64,000 nucleotides of DNA from Scylla paramamosain (Eukaryota; Arthropoda; Malacostraca; Decapoda; Portunidae): contig NC_087192.1 in NCBI RefSeq assembly GCF_035594125.1, positions 9,897,001 through 9,961,000 on the forward strand, given 5' to 3'. The position numbers were made by a program, and so were the translations under genes. The notes beneath the pieces are model-generated. The model saw nothing but the letters and a program-made list of their open reading frames with translations. It searched no databases and was not told where the DNA came from. Below are positions 44,365 to 58,387 of this stretch, piece by piece. Numbering within the stretch: the first letter of the stretch is position 1; each line of letters starts with the position of its first letter.

Positions 44365-46994
44365 GTGAGATGTTGGAACCTTAATCTTTTAAAACAGGTA
44401 GTCGTAGAACCCACAAGGGGGAATAATATTCTAGATTTAATTCTTACTAACAGGGAGGAAGCAGTCACGCAGGTAGAGGTTGGAGGACAGCTAGGTAACA
44501 GTGACTATAGGGAAATTAGGTACAATTTAGAATGGGAAGAAACTGTTAGAAACAAAAACACTAGTAAAATACCTGACTTTAGGAGAGCAGATTTTGAAGA
44601 ATTAAAAATCTACCTCCAAGGAGTGGACTGGCAAAGGATGCAGGGTGAGGTCAGGTCAGGGACGGAGTTCAGAGAGATAAGGCAGGATGAGAGAGGTGAG
44701 GTGAGGCGTGAGTGTGTAGGACAAGAGGAGGGAAGATGTGTCCGGAAGGGGAGGAGGAAAGAGGAAGGGGGAGATAGGTGTGAGTATGTTGGAATGTCAG
44801 GTCATGCTGAAATGAGAGACGTGAGGTCGAAGCGAATAGCTGAGGGAGTGGAGAGGATGGTAGGGGCCGCAAAGAGGGGATTAGGTGAGGTAAATGTAGA
44901 TGAATTGTATAAATATTTCGTAGATAAAAGTTCATAGAGGTCAGTTAGCAAACATCCCGTATAGGACAATAAGATCACAAAAAAATGATCCTAAATGGAT
45001 GACTGCTAGGTTAAAGCATTATATAGGGCGTAAGAGAAGTATATATAAGAGATTAACGGCAGGTGAAGAAGTTATAAGGACACAATATAATGAATTAGTT
45101 AGAACAGTCAGGAAGTTAACGAGGAAAGCTAAGAACAATTATTAATTAAATGTAGCCAGCCAGGCGAAGACGGACCACAAGGGATTTTATCAGGTATACA
45201 GGACGAAAAATAAGGATACTATAGGTCCATTAAAGGCAGCAGATGGGGAGCTGGTTAGTTCTGGGGAGGAGATTAGTAAACTTCTGAATGAGTATTTTTT
45301 AACTGTCTTCACCCAGGAAAACATGCAGGATATGCCAGGTAGTGAACAGGTGTTTAGAGCAGAGAAGAATGAGAAGCTGACAGATATTTCCATAACTAGG
45401 GAGATAGTGGAACAGGAGATAGACAGGCTAAAAAAGTTCAAGACACCAGGACCAGATGAAATATATCCTAGAGTACTTAAGGAATGCAAAGAGATTATTA
45501 GTGAGCCGTTAGTTTCTGTCTTACGGAAATCACTGGAGTCGGGTGAGGTACCAGTAATGTGGAGGCATGCTAATGTAGTACTCATCTTTAAGAAAGGAGA
45601 TAAAACTTTAGCGTCTGCCTATAGACCTGTCAGCTTAACTTCAGTTGTAGGTAAAATGTTAGAGTCAATAATAGCGAGGAACATTAGGGAACATTTAGAC
45701 AAACATAACTTGATAAATCAGTCACAGCATGGCTCCACGAAGGGGAAGTCTTGCCTGACAAATTTGTTAAGTTTTTACAGTAAGGTGTACCCGGCAGTAG
45801 ATAATGGTGATAGTTATGATATCTTATATCTGGACTTTAGTAAAGCATTTGACAAGGTACCCCATCAAAGGCTCCGGAGAAAGGTTAGGGCACACGGGAT
45901 GGATGGGAAGGTGTTAGGCTGGATAGGGTCATGGCTTAGTGACAGGCGACACAGAGTGGTAATAAACGGCTCGAAATCCGAGTGGGGTCATGTAATTAGT
46001 GGGGTGCCACAGGGATCAGTATTAGGGCCATTGTTATTTCTAATGTATATCAATGACTTGGATAGTGGAATTAGTAATGATGTTAGTAAATTTGCGGATG
46101 ACACAAAGATAGGTAGATTAATTAGGTCAGAATCGGATGCCATCGCCTTGCAGGCAGATTTAGATAGAAAGAATGAATGGACGGATAGATGGAAAATGCA
46201 ATTTAATATTAATAAATGCAAAGTGCTTAGCGTAGGTAGAGGAAACCCACACAATAGGTACACAATTAAACAACCAAACTCTGGTAGGTACAGGGTACGA
46301 GAAAGATTTAGGAGTTATAGTTAACTCTGAACTCCGTCTAGGGAAGCAATGCATAGAAGCCAGAAACAGGGCAAATAGGGTACTAGGATTAATTTTTAGG
46401 AGTGTTAAAAGTAGAAGGCCGGAAGTAGTATTAAAGATATACTAGGCGCTGGTCAGACCTCATCTAGACTACGCTGTGCAGTTCTGGTCCCCACATTATA
46501 GGAAAGATATAGGTCTATTAGAATCAGTACAGAGGAGAATCACTGAAAGGATACAGGGGATGAGGAGTATTCCTTACGAGGCGAGGTTGAAGCTGTTAAA
46601 TTTACATTCTTTAGAGAGACGTAGGTTAAGAGGGGGACATGATAGAAGTATTTAAGTGGTATAAGGGTTATAACAAGGGGGATGTAGGCAAAATTCTTAG
46701 GATCAGCAACCCAGCTAGAACAAGAAATAACGAATACATGCTTGAAAAATTTAGGTTTAGGAAGGAGATAGGAAAAAAATTGGTTTTCAAATAGAGTGGT
46801 AGATGAGTGGAACGGACTCAGTAATCATGTTGTTAGTGCTAGGACACTAGAGAGCTTTAAGAGATGATTAGACAAGTTTATGGATGGGGATAATGGATGG
46901 AAATAGGTAGGTATATTTCATACAGGGACTGCCACGTGTAAGCCTGGTCGCTTCTTGCAGCTTCCCTTATCTCTTATGTTCTTATGCTCTTATG
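44365..46994 (+). mobile_element. CR1-like LINE, most complete copy, inserted in BEL/Pao (unit D)
   Basis: It starts within the endonuclease domain (NILDLILTNREEAVTQVEVG and GQLGNSDY), continues with a connector, and has the longest RT frame of the three copies. After a frameshift near 46262 come the C-terminal RNA-binding region and the 3' end with TTATGTTCTTATG repeats. It is 5'-truncated, and stops at 44937 and elsewhere disable it. B and E lack the first 790 bp through a later deletion. Confidence 0.8.
45323..46324 (+). pseudogene. CR1-like LINE reverse transcriptase domain, unit D
   Basis: 333 open codons covering RT blocks: FKTPGPDEIYPRVLKECK, IFKKGDKTLASAYRPVSL, QHGSTKGKSCLTNLL, LDFSKAFDKVPHQRL, GVPQGSVLGPLL and FADDTKIGRLI. 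The catalytic Asp pair is present. It has no endonuclease in the same frame and it ends by frameshift, so it is a remnant although the RT core is intact. Confidence 0.75.
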
Positions 46995-47189
46995 AATCAT
47001 AAAGAGTAGTGAGGTGTTCTCCCTTGCAATAAACACTGCCAGTCATCAACAATAAACCTTCACATGACTACTAACAGTAATTACTAACCGCCCTAGGCGA
47101 AGCTGTTTGTCAAAGATTCCCAAACATGTCATGTAAACTACTATGATGGTCTGCAGTACACTGATCACCGTTAATCAGAATCCCACACC

Positions 47190-47783
47190 TTACTTTTCTT
47201 TTACAGGTTTTGGCGGTGTGACGTGGAACGATAAGACACTTGAAACAAACTCCCTTTGCCTCAATAACTTGAATTTATCTAAGGCGTCCATTCTGCTGAA
47301 GCCATTACAGTCTACTGTCTGAGGCAAATCCGTATCATGATACACGCATCTCTTTCCTACAGGTTTAACCTGAACAGAGTTCCCATTATTTCCTGGCTGA
47401 GAGTTTAACACTAATTGAGTCATGTTGTTGAGACAATCCACAACGAGGCACTGAGAGGACTTCAATTCCTTCAGTGTTTCTATCAATTCACAAGGCTCAC
47501 CTTTTGTCTCACCTACATAATCAACATTAGTTGCGTTAAATGTTGCCTTCTGAAGGTTGGAACGGATGTCAGATTCCAAGTAAACGCACACATCCCTCTC
47601 CTTCAAAAGCAAGTCAATGAACACTTGTAAAAGGTTGTCCGGGTCATTTATTTGTTGAGCTTCGTGAACCCACTGGTGTCGTATGTCGACTGGGTCTCCA
47701 GCGCTGAGTCTGGTCTTCAGGACGTTGGCCTTCCTCGTGAAGGTTCGCTTTGCGGCGGCACGTTCCTTGACTAGTTTCTCCAT
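47190..47783 (-). pseudogene. BEL/Pao gag fragment, unit D (uninterrupted by Harbinger)
   Basis: 197 open codons on the minus strand. The N-terminal basic helix region (AKRTFTRKANVLKTRLSAGD) and an acidic-hydrophobic middle resemble the DUF1759-type gag of BEL/Pao elements. Near the C-terminus CVYHDTDLPQTVDC looks like a gag zinc knuckle whose second cysteine is His. It stops early at 47190, before the protease region, and the CR1-like LINE follows. It serves as the reference for the empty Harbinger site (TTA at 47305-47307). Confidence 0.7.
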
Positions 47784-47869
47784 GGCACTGCACTGTTGAA
47801 TTGTCTCGTCCGAGGGGATGGAAAGGCCCGCCGTATACCGGATCCTTTATTGTAGATGTACTATTCAAC

Positions 47870-49353
<1,484 letters not shown>

Positions 49354-49583
49354 GATTGATTGATTGATTTATTGACCACAGGGAAGTACACACCAATAAA
49401 CACATTAAAAAATAGTCCAAATTACAAATATACAGAAGAAATTTTTGCAACTACGATATTGAAAATATATCATCGAAAATAAAATCTGTTGCACAAAAAC
49501 AAAACACAACTCATAAAAACCTGACATAGCAACCAAATAAAAACAAGACACATTATAAAAATAAAACAGCGGAATGTAAATAA

Positions 49584-50003
49584 TTAGACAAGAAATTCAT
49601 TGAAAATATTTAAAACCCATAAAAGACATGCGTAAAAACTAAATTGTAATCCTATACGTTTATATAAAAAACAAGAATTTATCCAAACAAACCCCCTTTT
49701 TTTTATGCAAACACACATCCAACGTTGATATAAAGACAATACTTCATGTACAATTCTACAAACATTTATATAATCAGATCTATCAACAAATAAATTACTA
49801 ACTGTCGTTACATTATTTTTTTCTTTAACGTGACTGGAAATAGGACAATTTTCAAGAACATATATCTCCGTTTGAATCATACCACATGAACACAATCTTT
49901 CCTCCATGGGAAGACGACCCCTTCCTCGCCGATTCCAGCGTCCCTTTTCAACTGCCAACGAGTGTGAAGACAGACGTAACCTTGTCCAGGACACTCGTTC
50001 CAA
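49584..50003 (-). pseudogene. LINE ORF2 C-terminal zinc-finger tail, unit D
   Basis: 139 codons after the A7 frameshift. RLCSCGMIQTEIYVLENCP fits the CX2C...C-type C-terminal domain seen in many LINE ORF2 proteins. The true end is probably shortly after this motif. Confidence 0.6.
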
Positions 50004-50013
50004 TTCATTAACT

Positions 50014-51245
50014 TTAACGTTTTTTTATGTAAATATCATGCACTATTAGTTCACTATTAACAGACATATAAAAACTTAGCCTGTTTGATACTGAAACTCT
50101 CACACGGGTCATCACCTCATCCATTGCACTGTGCACATCGTCACTGTCGACAGTGATCAAGTCTGTCATATACCTGGACACAACATCATTATACCTTAGT
50201 GCCGCCTTAATTGCATATATCAGTGGGTCGTCATCCATTGTGGTTCTTTTTGTCCACATTTCTTTAAAGAATTTTCTTTGTTTTGCCTTAACCAGTGCAC
50301 AGACTGGAGGCATGCCCAACTCTACCATGCAAACATCATTGTTCGTCGTTTTTCTTACGCCAAGAAGTTGCTTTATACACCATTTATACTGTTTTTCTAT
50401 AGGCTTCGTGACTCCATTGAGCCAGGATTCACAACCGTACAGTAGCGACGACATAAGTGCAGCATCAATTTTTTTTTTTTTTTTTACTATAAATGGCACA
50501 TCATTATTCTTATTAATGAAAGATATAAATTTCAAAGTATGGCACATCTTCATATTAGCATGTAACTTAATTACAGTTGATGGAGAGCCATCATCAGTAA
50601 AGGGACTTCCTAGATAAATGTAGTGATCACAACAACTAATAACATTATTCTCACTAGTTATATTTTCCTTATCTTCCTTATCTCCATTCAACACCATAAA
50701 TTTCGTCTTGTTATCATTAATGATCATACCACGAGTGCTGCAAAACTCTTGTAACATTTTTATCTTACTTTTCATTCCATCTGGAGTTGTTGATAACAGT
50801 ATAGTGTCATCCATCATGACTAAAACATGCAACCATGCAAGGAAACCATCCACAGGACATCGTTGTTTTAACATTTGTATCATTTCATTAACATAAAGGA
50901 TAAACAGTATACAAGATGTGGGTAAGCCTTGACGCACACCAACGGTGGTTGCGATGACAGCAGTTCCAACCACACTATTCGTACATCTATACATTGCAGC
51001 CAAAGCTAAGAGCATAGTAACACCACATCCCATCCTCTTCAACGACATAAGCTTGGTACACAATCATAAGCTCTACTCAAATCCACAAATGTAATAAATA
51101 GCTTCAGTTTTTTCCTTCGAGCAATATCCATCAACACACTGAGTGTTACCAGATGTTCCACACATCCTCTTCCTGGCTGACTCCCCGCCTGTTCCCGGTG
51201 AGGCACAAACCACTGATGGAGGCGAGCTGACAGGACCATGTCATA
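50014..51245 (-). pseudogene. LINE ORF2 RT palm and thumb, unit D
   Basis: 51239-51039 reads on through AGSQPGRGCVEHLV and FVDLSRAYDCVP, then breaks by frameshift. 51063-50014 carries VGVRQGLPTSCILFILYVNE, MMDDTILL at the catalytic site (Asp pair present, Tyr-Ala replaced by Met-Met) and the connection region (SLLYGCESW). It ends at a run of seven A on the minus strand (about 50022-50028), a likely slippage frameshift. Confidence 0.7.
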
Positions 51246-52823
51246 TCATTTTGCTATTGTATTAATAACATTAATTGCTCTATAGTTACTTGGGAGTGCT
51301 TCAGACCCACGTTTATATATAGTGAACAGTTTTGCCGTTATCCAACTAGTAGGGTAAGAGGCAGTCAGAAATATGTTATTAAAGAGTGTAGTTATAAACA
51401 TTATCCATTGAACAGGTAAAACTTTGAAAAGTGTAGGTGGTACTCCATCAGGGCCACAAGCCTTGCCTGGTTTTAATCTCTTAATCTGTCTCTGCACCTC
51501 TTCTACGTTGATTATGTCGTCTAGTATAGGTATGTTGAGATGAAAGTGTAGATCATTAGCATTCGGGTAAACTATATCCGGTGGATTAAATATTTTTTCA
51601 AAGTGCTCTTTAAAGACTTCATCATCTTGCATGGACTCTGTGTTGTTACTATCGTCTGTTATCTCACCGCGCCAGTTTATTGCTTGCCATAATTTTGCCT
51701 GATCATTATTATCCAACATTCTTTCCCACCTTCCTCTTCCATCAGTCACCTCCTCTACACGGGCACAACGTGGGTATTTACTGGCACTTCCACATTCATA
51801 TAACGTTTTAGTTATAGTAGAGGCTGTTACATCTATATCGTCACTACATTGTGTATGTAAATCTATCTCATTGAGTTTGGACACAAATAATTCATAGTTG
51901 ATGTTCTGATATCGTATAGGTCTTTTGGTTATTGACTGGCGATTTTTCACCATATCAATAACGTTAATCTCTGCACCATGTTTACCCAGTTCAAATGATC
52001 TCAGTTTAAGAGTTTCGAGACAAGGTGAAGGTGGTTGTAGCGTAACACTAATTGGTGCGTGATCTGAAGGTAAAGAGTTGTCTCTAACAACGTCAAAAGA
52101 TTCAATCAAGCTGAGTAAACCCTTAGACACGATACAAATATCCAATTCAGATATCCATTCACTTCCTTTACAATAGGTTTTCTTACTCAAATAATGGGAA
52201 TTCATATTTTGTAAATTGTTAACAACTGGTAATTCTTCTTCAGCACATATGCCAAGTAACGCTTTAGCATTGTCGTTGGGCGTAGGCACAGGGTCAGGAA
52301 TAACAGGATAAGAAATTCCCGCCATATTCACTATGCCCTGCAGTTCTCTCACCGAACAACCAAAGCGAGCGTTCACGTCTCCAATTATCACACATCCGTT
52401 ACTACAATCATTGTGCTTAACCTTTTCTTGTATATTACATATTTGTGTATAATCAAAATACTCAGAGTCCGAGGAGGGTACATAACAAGAACCAAAAAGT
52501 ACACCTGGTGCAATTTTAAACTTAAACCATATTTGATCCGTACAAGAAAAATCCACATCAAATATATACTTATTCAAACAAAGTCGTACAAACACACAAG
52601 TTCCACCACGATTACTGTTTTGTTTGTCAGAATTTTTATAAGAAGCATATCCTGGAAAGAACAACGGCAAGCACGTCCTTATTTCATTTAAACAAATAAT
52701 ATCATATTTACTGAGAAATGTCTCATCACTTTTCTTTTCTGTTTTAGTTTTTATACCATTAATGTTCCAAGAAACAATACTTATACTTCCCTGTGGTCTT
52801 CTTAAAAAGGATGAGGTTGCCAT
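51246..52823 (-). pseudogene. LINE ORF2 N-terminal part: endonuclease and RT fingers, unit D
   Basis: 525 codons from ATG at 52823-52821. It has an endonuclease domain (SIVSWNINGIKTK, CLNEIRTCLP, VIIGDVNARFG, LPSDHAPIS), then RT block PGKACGPDGVPPTLFKV and LPSNYRAINVINTIAK. It ends at an in-frame TGA. The same frame continues directly on the other side with YDMVLSARLHQWFVPHREQA, so this is a single nonsense change. Confidence 0.75.
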
Positions 52824-53587
52824 TTGTCAATCACCACACCGTCTTTGTACAACACTCGTTCCCTGTAATCCAGGCGAATGTTGCATCCAGTGTTCGAAGG
52901 TTTATTTTTCTCTTCTTCTTCTGCTGTCTTCAAGCGCCTCCATTCTTTCCTTACTTCAGGGTGTGAGTCCTTCTTGATATATATTTTCTTATATGGTTCT
53001 TGCATATCCTTCAGTCTTGTCGCCCTCTCCAACACTTTATCTCGGATGGCGTTAGAGTCGACTCTGACGAGTAGTGGACGTGATCTGTTGCTTCCCTGCG
53101 TAAGTTGACCCAACCTTTGATGTGAACGGACCACTACGTCGGGGGTGGCTTCTGTTGCATTCAATACTTGTTGTATTTTAGCCTCTTCAGTAGTGGCTCC
53201 CTCAAGTGTAACTCGTTCGTCAGGTATTCCAAAGAGTACGATGTTTGTCTCTCTCTTTTGCCGATCGAGCTGTTCCATAAACAATATGTGATGCAAAATA
53301 ACCTCAGATTGCTTTTTTATCGTGTCTGTTAAGTCCTTGATCTTTGCTTTGTTTTCATCTTGGTCTGCTGCTATCATACGACGCATATCAGCTAACTCAT
53401 CCATGATCTTGTCTAGCTTCTCATCATGTCTAGCTATCAGTCTCGCCTCTTCTCCTTCTGTTGTTAATATTGCTTCAATTAGCTCTTCCTTTGTTATTTT
53501 ATTAAGCTGATGTTTCTGTACTTTTCGGAGGTCAGCGAGACTTTTACCTGACATGGTGCAGGATAATAGAGGAACAAGGCGGCTCAC
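52802..53587 (-). CDS. LINE ORF1 (RRM-type nucleic-acid chaperone), unit D
   Basis: 261 codons, intact. The N-terminus is charged, with a long coiled coil at residues about 40-100. An RRM-like segment follows with KRETNIVLFGIPDE, LLVRVDSNAIRDKV and a basic C-terminal part (IYIKKDSHPEVRKEWRR), the layout of L1-type and related arthropod LINE ORF1 proteins, which bind element RNA as multimers. It overlaps the start of ORF2 by 22 nt. ATG at 53585-53587 is the first in frame. Confidence 0.75.
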   Translation of the reverse strand: MSRLVPLLSCTMSGKSLADLRKVQKHQLNKITKEELIEAILTTEGEEARLIARHDEKLDKIMDELADMRRMIAADQDENKAKIKDLTDTIKKQSEVILHHILFMEQLDRQKRETNIVLFGIPDERVTLEGATTEEAKIQQVLNATEATPDVVVRSHQRLGQLTQGSNRSRPLLVRVDSNAIRDKVLERATRLKDMQEPYKKIYIKKDSHPEVRKEWRRLKTAEEEEKNKPSNTGCNIRLDYRERVLYKDGVVIDKWQPHPF

Positions 53588-54351
53588 TTCAGCATATACG
53601 CAAATGGAGCTACTTGTTTAGTGTGGTCGCTCTTTTGCGGCGTCCCCGTTGTCATGGATACTGGAAGACTCAACTGCGCATGCGCGAACTTGGGTAGGTG
53701 CGACGTAGGGGTATTTGGCCGGGCTTGGTATATTTTCCCAGGAAATATAGTCAGAGTCCCAGCACTGTACCCAACTATGGTATAATCAAGCTGCTCTTAC
53801 TGTTGTTAGCTTCAGTTGTGCATAGCCTGGTATCTGAATGAGGCCTGTAGGAGCTGGAAAAATCCTGTTTTCCATGGAGCTCCGTCTTGCCACTGTTTAC
53901 CTGTCAGCCATACCACAGCACAGACGCAAGGATCGCTGACCGCTTTAGAGCTCCTTGATCTCATCTACTATTTATTATTTGTTCTCCATGACTGTTACTC
54001 CCACAGCACTCCACAGTACCACAGCTGATCTAATTATCCTTGTGAAAATGAACACTCACATTAAAATGGACAGCAGTAACTCTTACTGAACTTTCGGCGC
54101 GGCATATCCACAGACAGGGAAATGCTGTATTCAAATATTTCTTCTTTACTCCTAGCCATGTAGGGCTCAGCGGAGAGAGTGGCGGTCTTGGCAACTCTGA
54201 GTGTGGGACGCCATGATTCAAACCTGAGACTAAACACATTAATACATAATGTATTAATAAAAGAATTATAATACACAGCAGTTCTTCTTTAACACATATT
54301 GCGGTTTGAACACAATATGGGGAAATAGGCTAACTTTGCAAAAATTATGTT

Positions 54352-54433
54352 GGGCCCTCGTGGCTCAGTGGTAGAGTGATGAACTTTAAGATTGGTGTGA
54401 GGGAAGCATGGGTTCGAACCCCACTCGGAACTT
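54352..54433 (+). repeat. tRNA-derived, SINE-head-like segment (unit E)
   Basis: Same A-box and B-box segment as in unit A, with no base difference seen by eye, ahead of array E. Confidence 0.6.
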
Positions 54434-54523
54434 ACAAAAAACTTCAAAGAGCATCCACTGCATCATCATGTGTGCTTAAAAACACACAACACGGTGATGG
54501 AGCTGCCCAGGGGAGTAGGGGAG

Positions 54524-57500
54524 GTGAGTGCGCAGCACCTCCCCAACCTTCCCAGGAGAGCAGGGGAGGTGTGTGCACAGCACCTCCCTAGCTTCCCCAC
54601 CTTTGTCCCACCCCTTGTCCCACCATAAAAAGTAGATTCACTGACCACCAATTTGATTCCTTCAGCAACATGAGGATACACCAGACACCTTGATTATTTA
54701 CCCATACCATACTTATCATGCTTATCCCATACCTTGTCTCACCTACAGCAGGAACATCAGGAGCAGCAGGAATATCAGTAGCAGCAGGAACAGCAGGAGC
54801 AGCAGGTGAGTACACAACACCTCCTTACCCTTCCCATACTTATCCCATCCTTTGTCTCACCAACACAGCAGGAACGTCAGGAAAAGCAGCAGCAGCAGAT
54901 ACAGCAGGAGCAGCAAGTGAGTAGTGAACAGCATTTACTTACCCGCCCCATACTGATCCCACCCCTTGTCTCACCCACAACAGGAACAAAAGGAACATCA
55001 GGACTAGCAGGAGCAGCAGGAACATCAGGAGCAGCAGGAAAACCAGGAGCAGCAGGAACATCAGGAGAAACAGGAACATCCACAGGTGAGTGCACAACAC
55101 CTCCCTACCCTTCCCAGACTTATCCCATCCCTTGTTTCATCCACAGCCAGAACATCAGAAGCAGCAGGAGCAGCAGGTACAAAAGGAGCATCAGGAGCAG
55201 CAGGTGAGTGCACAACTCCTCCCTACCCTTCCCATCCCTTGTCTCACCCACAGCAGGTACAGCAGGAACATCAGGAGCACCAGGAACAGCAGGACCAGCG
55301 GATACAGCAAGAAAATTAGGAGCAGTAAGAACGTCAGGTGCAGCAGGAAAATCAAGACCAATCAATAGGAGCAGCAGGTGAGTGCATAAAACATTTCTCT
55401 TCCATTGCTTATCATATCCATAGTCTCACCCACAGCAGGAAAAGCAGAAACATCAGGAGCAGCTGGAGCAGCAGGAACATCAGGAGTAACAGGAACATCA
55501 GGAGTAACAGGAACATAACAAGCAGCAGGAACAGCAGGTGAGTGCACAACACCTTTCCCTACCCATACTTATCCCATCCCTTGTCTCACCTACAGCAGGA
55601 GCAGCAGATACAACAGGAACGTCAGAAGAAACGGGAATTTCAGCAGCAGCGGGAACAGCAGGTGAATGCACAATACCTCTATACCCTCCCCATACTTATC
55701 CCATCCCTTCTCTCACTCACAGGAACAGCAGGGGCATCAGGAACACAGGGAACGGTAAAGCAACAACATCAGAAGCAGCAGGAACATCAGGAGCAGCAGG
55801 TGAGTGCGCAACACCTCCCCACACATCCCATACTTATCCCATCCCTTGTCTCACCCACTGCAGGTACAGCAGGAACATCAGGAGAAGCAGGAACAACAGG
55901 AGCATTAGATACAGCAGCAACAACAGAAGCAGCAAGAACATCAGGTGCAGCAGGAACATCAGGACCACTAGGAGCAGCAGGTGAGTGCACAACACCTCCC
56001 TACCCTTCCCATACTTACCACATCCCCTTTCTCACCCACAGCAAGAACAGAAGGGCAGCAGATACAGTAGGAAAGTAAGGAGCAGCAGGAACATCAGGAA
56101 GATCAGGAGCAGCAAGAACATCAGGAGCAGCAGGAACATCAGGAGCAGCAGGAACATCAGGAGCAACAGGAACATCAGGAACAGCAAGAACATCAGGAGC
56201 AGCAGGAACATCAGGACCACTAAGAGCAGCAGGTGAGTGCACAACACCTCCCTACCCTTCCCATACTTATCACATCCCCTGTCTCACCCACAGCAAGAAC
56301 AGAAGGGCAGCAGATACAGCAGGAAAGTAAGGAGCAGTATGAGCAACAGTAACATCAGGAGCAGCAGGAACATCAGGAGCAGCAAAAGCAGCAGGTGAGT
56401 GCAAAACACCTTCTTACCTTTCCCATACTTATCCCATCATTTGTCTCACCCACAGCAGGTACAGCAGGAGCAGCAGATACAGCAGAAACATCAGGAACAG
56501 CAGGAGTAGTAGGTGAGTGCTCAACACCTCGTTACCCTTACCATACTCATCCCATCCTTTGTCTCACCAACAAAGCAGGTACACAGGAACATCAGAAGCA
56601 CCAGAGAAAGCAGGAGAAATAGATACAGCGGGAACATCAGGAGCAGCAGGAAAAGCAGGAGCAGCAGATACAGCAGGAACATCAGGAGCAGCAAGTGAGT
56701 GCACACCACCTACTTACCTTCCCCATACTGATCCCATCCCACAACAGGAAAATCAGGAGCAGCAGGAGCGAACAGCAGGGGCAGCACGTGCAACAGGAAC
56801 ATCAGGAGCAACAGGAACTTCAGGAGCAGCAGAAGCAACAGGTGAGTGCACATCACCTCCCTACACTTTCCATACTTATCCCATTCCTTGTCTCACCAAA
56901 ACAAGGTACAGCATGAGCATCAGGAGGAGCAGGAACAGCAGAAGCAATAGATACATCAAGAACATCAGGAGCAGCAGGAGCAGCAGGTGAGTACACAATA
57001 CCTTAACCTTCCCATACTTATCCCATCCCTTGTCTTACCCACAGTAGGAAATGTAGGAACATTAGGAGCAGCAGGAACATCACGAGCAGCATGAACATCA
57101 GGAGCAACAGGAACACCAGGATCAGTAGGAGCAGCAGGTGAGTGCACAACAACTCCCTAACCTTTCCATACTTATCCAATCCCTTATCTCCCTCAGCAGA
57201 TACAGTAGGGGCAGCAGCAACATAAGGAGCAGCACGAACATCAGGAACAGCAGGAGCAGTAGGAATATAAGTAGCAACAAGAACAGCAGGAGCAGCAGGT
57301 GAGTGCACAGCACCTCCCTTCCATTCCCATGCTTATCCCATCCCTTGTCTCTCCCACAGCAGGTACATCAGGAGCAGCAGGAACATCACGAGCAGCAGGA
57401 ACAGCAGGTGCAGCAGGTAAAACAAGAGAAGCAGGTGAGCACACAACACTTCCCTACAATTCCCATAATCATCCCATTCCTTGTCTCACCCACAACAGGA

Positions 57501-57715
57501 GGAGGAGCAGCAGGAGCAGCAGTTTCAGGAGCATCAGGTGAGTGTGCCCTACCTTCTCCATACTTATCCCATCCCTTGTCTCACCCACTGAACGTACAGC
57601 AGCAGTTGAGGGCGTCACATAACCCTGCCTTCCCTACTCCATACCCCATCTCTTGTCGCAACAAGAGCATCGTAAATAGGAACAGCAGGAACAGCAGGAA
57701 GAGCAAGAGCACTAG
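54524..57715 (+). repeat. Mini-exon array E
   Basis: Homologous array starting with module 1 at 54749. Module 2 is only 48 nt, still a multiple of three. E10 carries an early TAG at 56068-56070 in the frame that follows from E1-E9. It is followed by the terminal exon candidate at 57816-58076. Confidence 0.7.
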
Positions 57716-57815
57716 GTGAGAGCTAAACACCTCCCTGCCTTCCCCACCACTATTCCATCCCTTGTCCCAGCAGGAGCATCATAACCAAGAGCAGCAGGTA
57801 CAGCAGCAGCAGTAG

Positions 57816-58076
57816 GAACACCAAGATCAGCAGGTACTGCAGGAGCACACATCAGGAGTAGCAGAAACAGCAGGTACGAGAGGAGGTACAGCAGCAGCAG
57901 CACCACCACCACAAATAGCAGCAGCAGATACAGCAGATGTAGCAGCACCAGCAGCAGATGCAATAGCAGACGCAAGAGCAGCAGCAGCAGCATCAGATGC
58001 TTTTCTCCTCTTTCTCCTCCTCCTCCTCCTGGTTCTTCTCTTCCTTCTCCGTCTCGCCGCTCGCCTGAGTTCTTAA
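57816..58076 (+). CDS. Candidate terminal exon of the array, hydrophobic C-terminus (unit E)
   Basis: Same frame as in units B and D, open to TAA 58074-58076 and the same length as D. The BEL/Pao remnant starts about 60 bp after the stop on the opposite strand. Confidence 0.35.
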   Translation, partial: EHQDQQVLQEHTSGVAETAGTRGGTAAAAPPPQIAAADTADVAAPAADAIADARAAAAASDAFLLFLLLLLLVLLFLLRLAARLSS

Positions 58077-58132
58077 CTCTCAGAGAGTGAGAGTACCCAA
58101 CGCAACTCCCCTTCAACCTTTAAGCTGTTTCT

Positions 58133-58385
58133 TTATATCGATAGTCCCATATAGATTAGTCCCATACCCTTCCACCAGGTCAATGTAAACAGCTCCTTAT
58201 AAGCCTTGCGCTTAGTACGTCTTTTGACCGTGTCCTTAACCATGAAGGGTCCAAAGAGATCCGAAGCGGTGTTCATGAATGGCGGTGAAGGTTTCAAGCT
58301 CTCTGATGGATCTTGACCCATTATTTGGGGAAAGGGACAGCTCGACGCTGCCAACTCAACACCACCTACTCAACGCCGCCGACCA
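58133..58385 (-). pseudogene. BEL/Pao integrase core fragment, unit E
   Basis: Best-preserved core start: SPPFMNTASDLFGPFMVKD and KAYKELFTLTW. The same deletion and filler as in B join it to the CR1-like LINE at about 58390, so the event happened before B and E separated. Confidence 0.7.
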
Positions 58386-58387
58386 AC

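Larger units (their letters stand above)
49354..53924 (-). mobile_element. Nearly intact antisense LINE with overlapping ORF1/ORF2, unit D only
   Basis: Inserted between GCTGTTCAAG (49353) and ACGCAAGGATCGCTGACC, sequences adjacent in the other units. The 3' end, at low coordinates, has a short (CAAT)n-like tail. ORF1 is intact, and ORF2 has one stop and two frame breaks. The 335 bp upstream of ORF1 (53588-53924) may be 5' UTR or flank. The family is not assigned; its ORF1 resembles the L1-type RRM protein. Confidence 0.8.
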
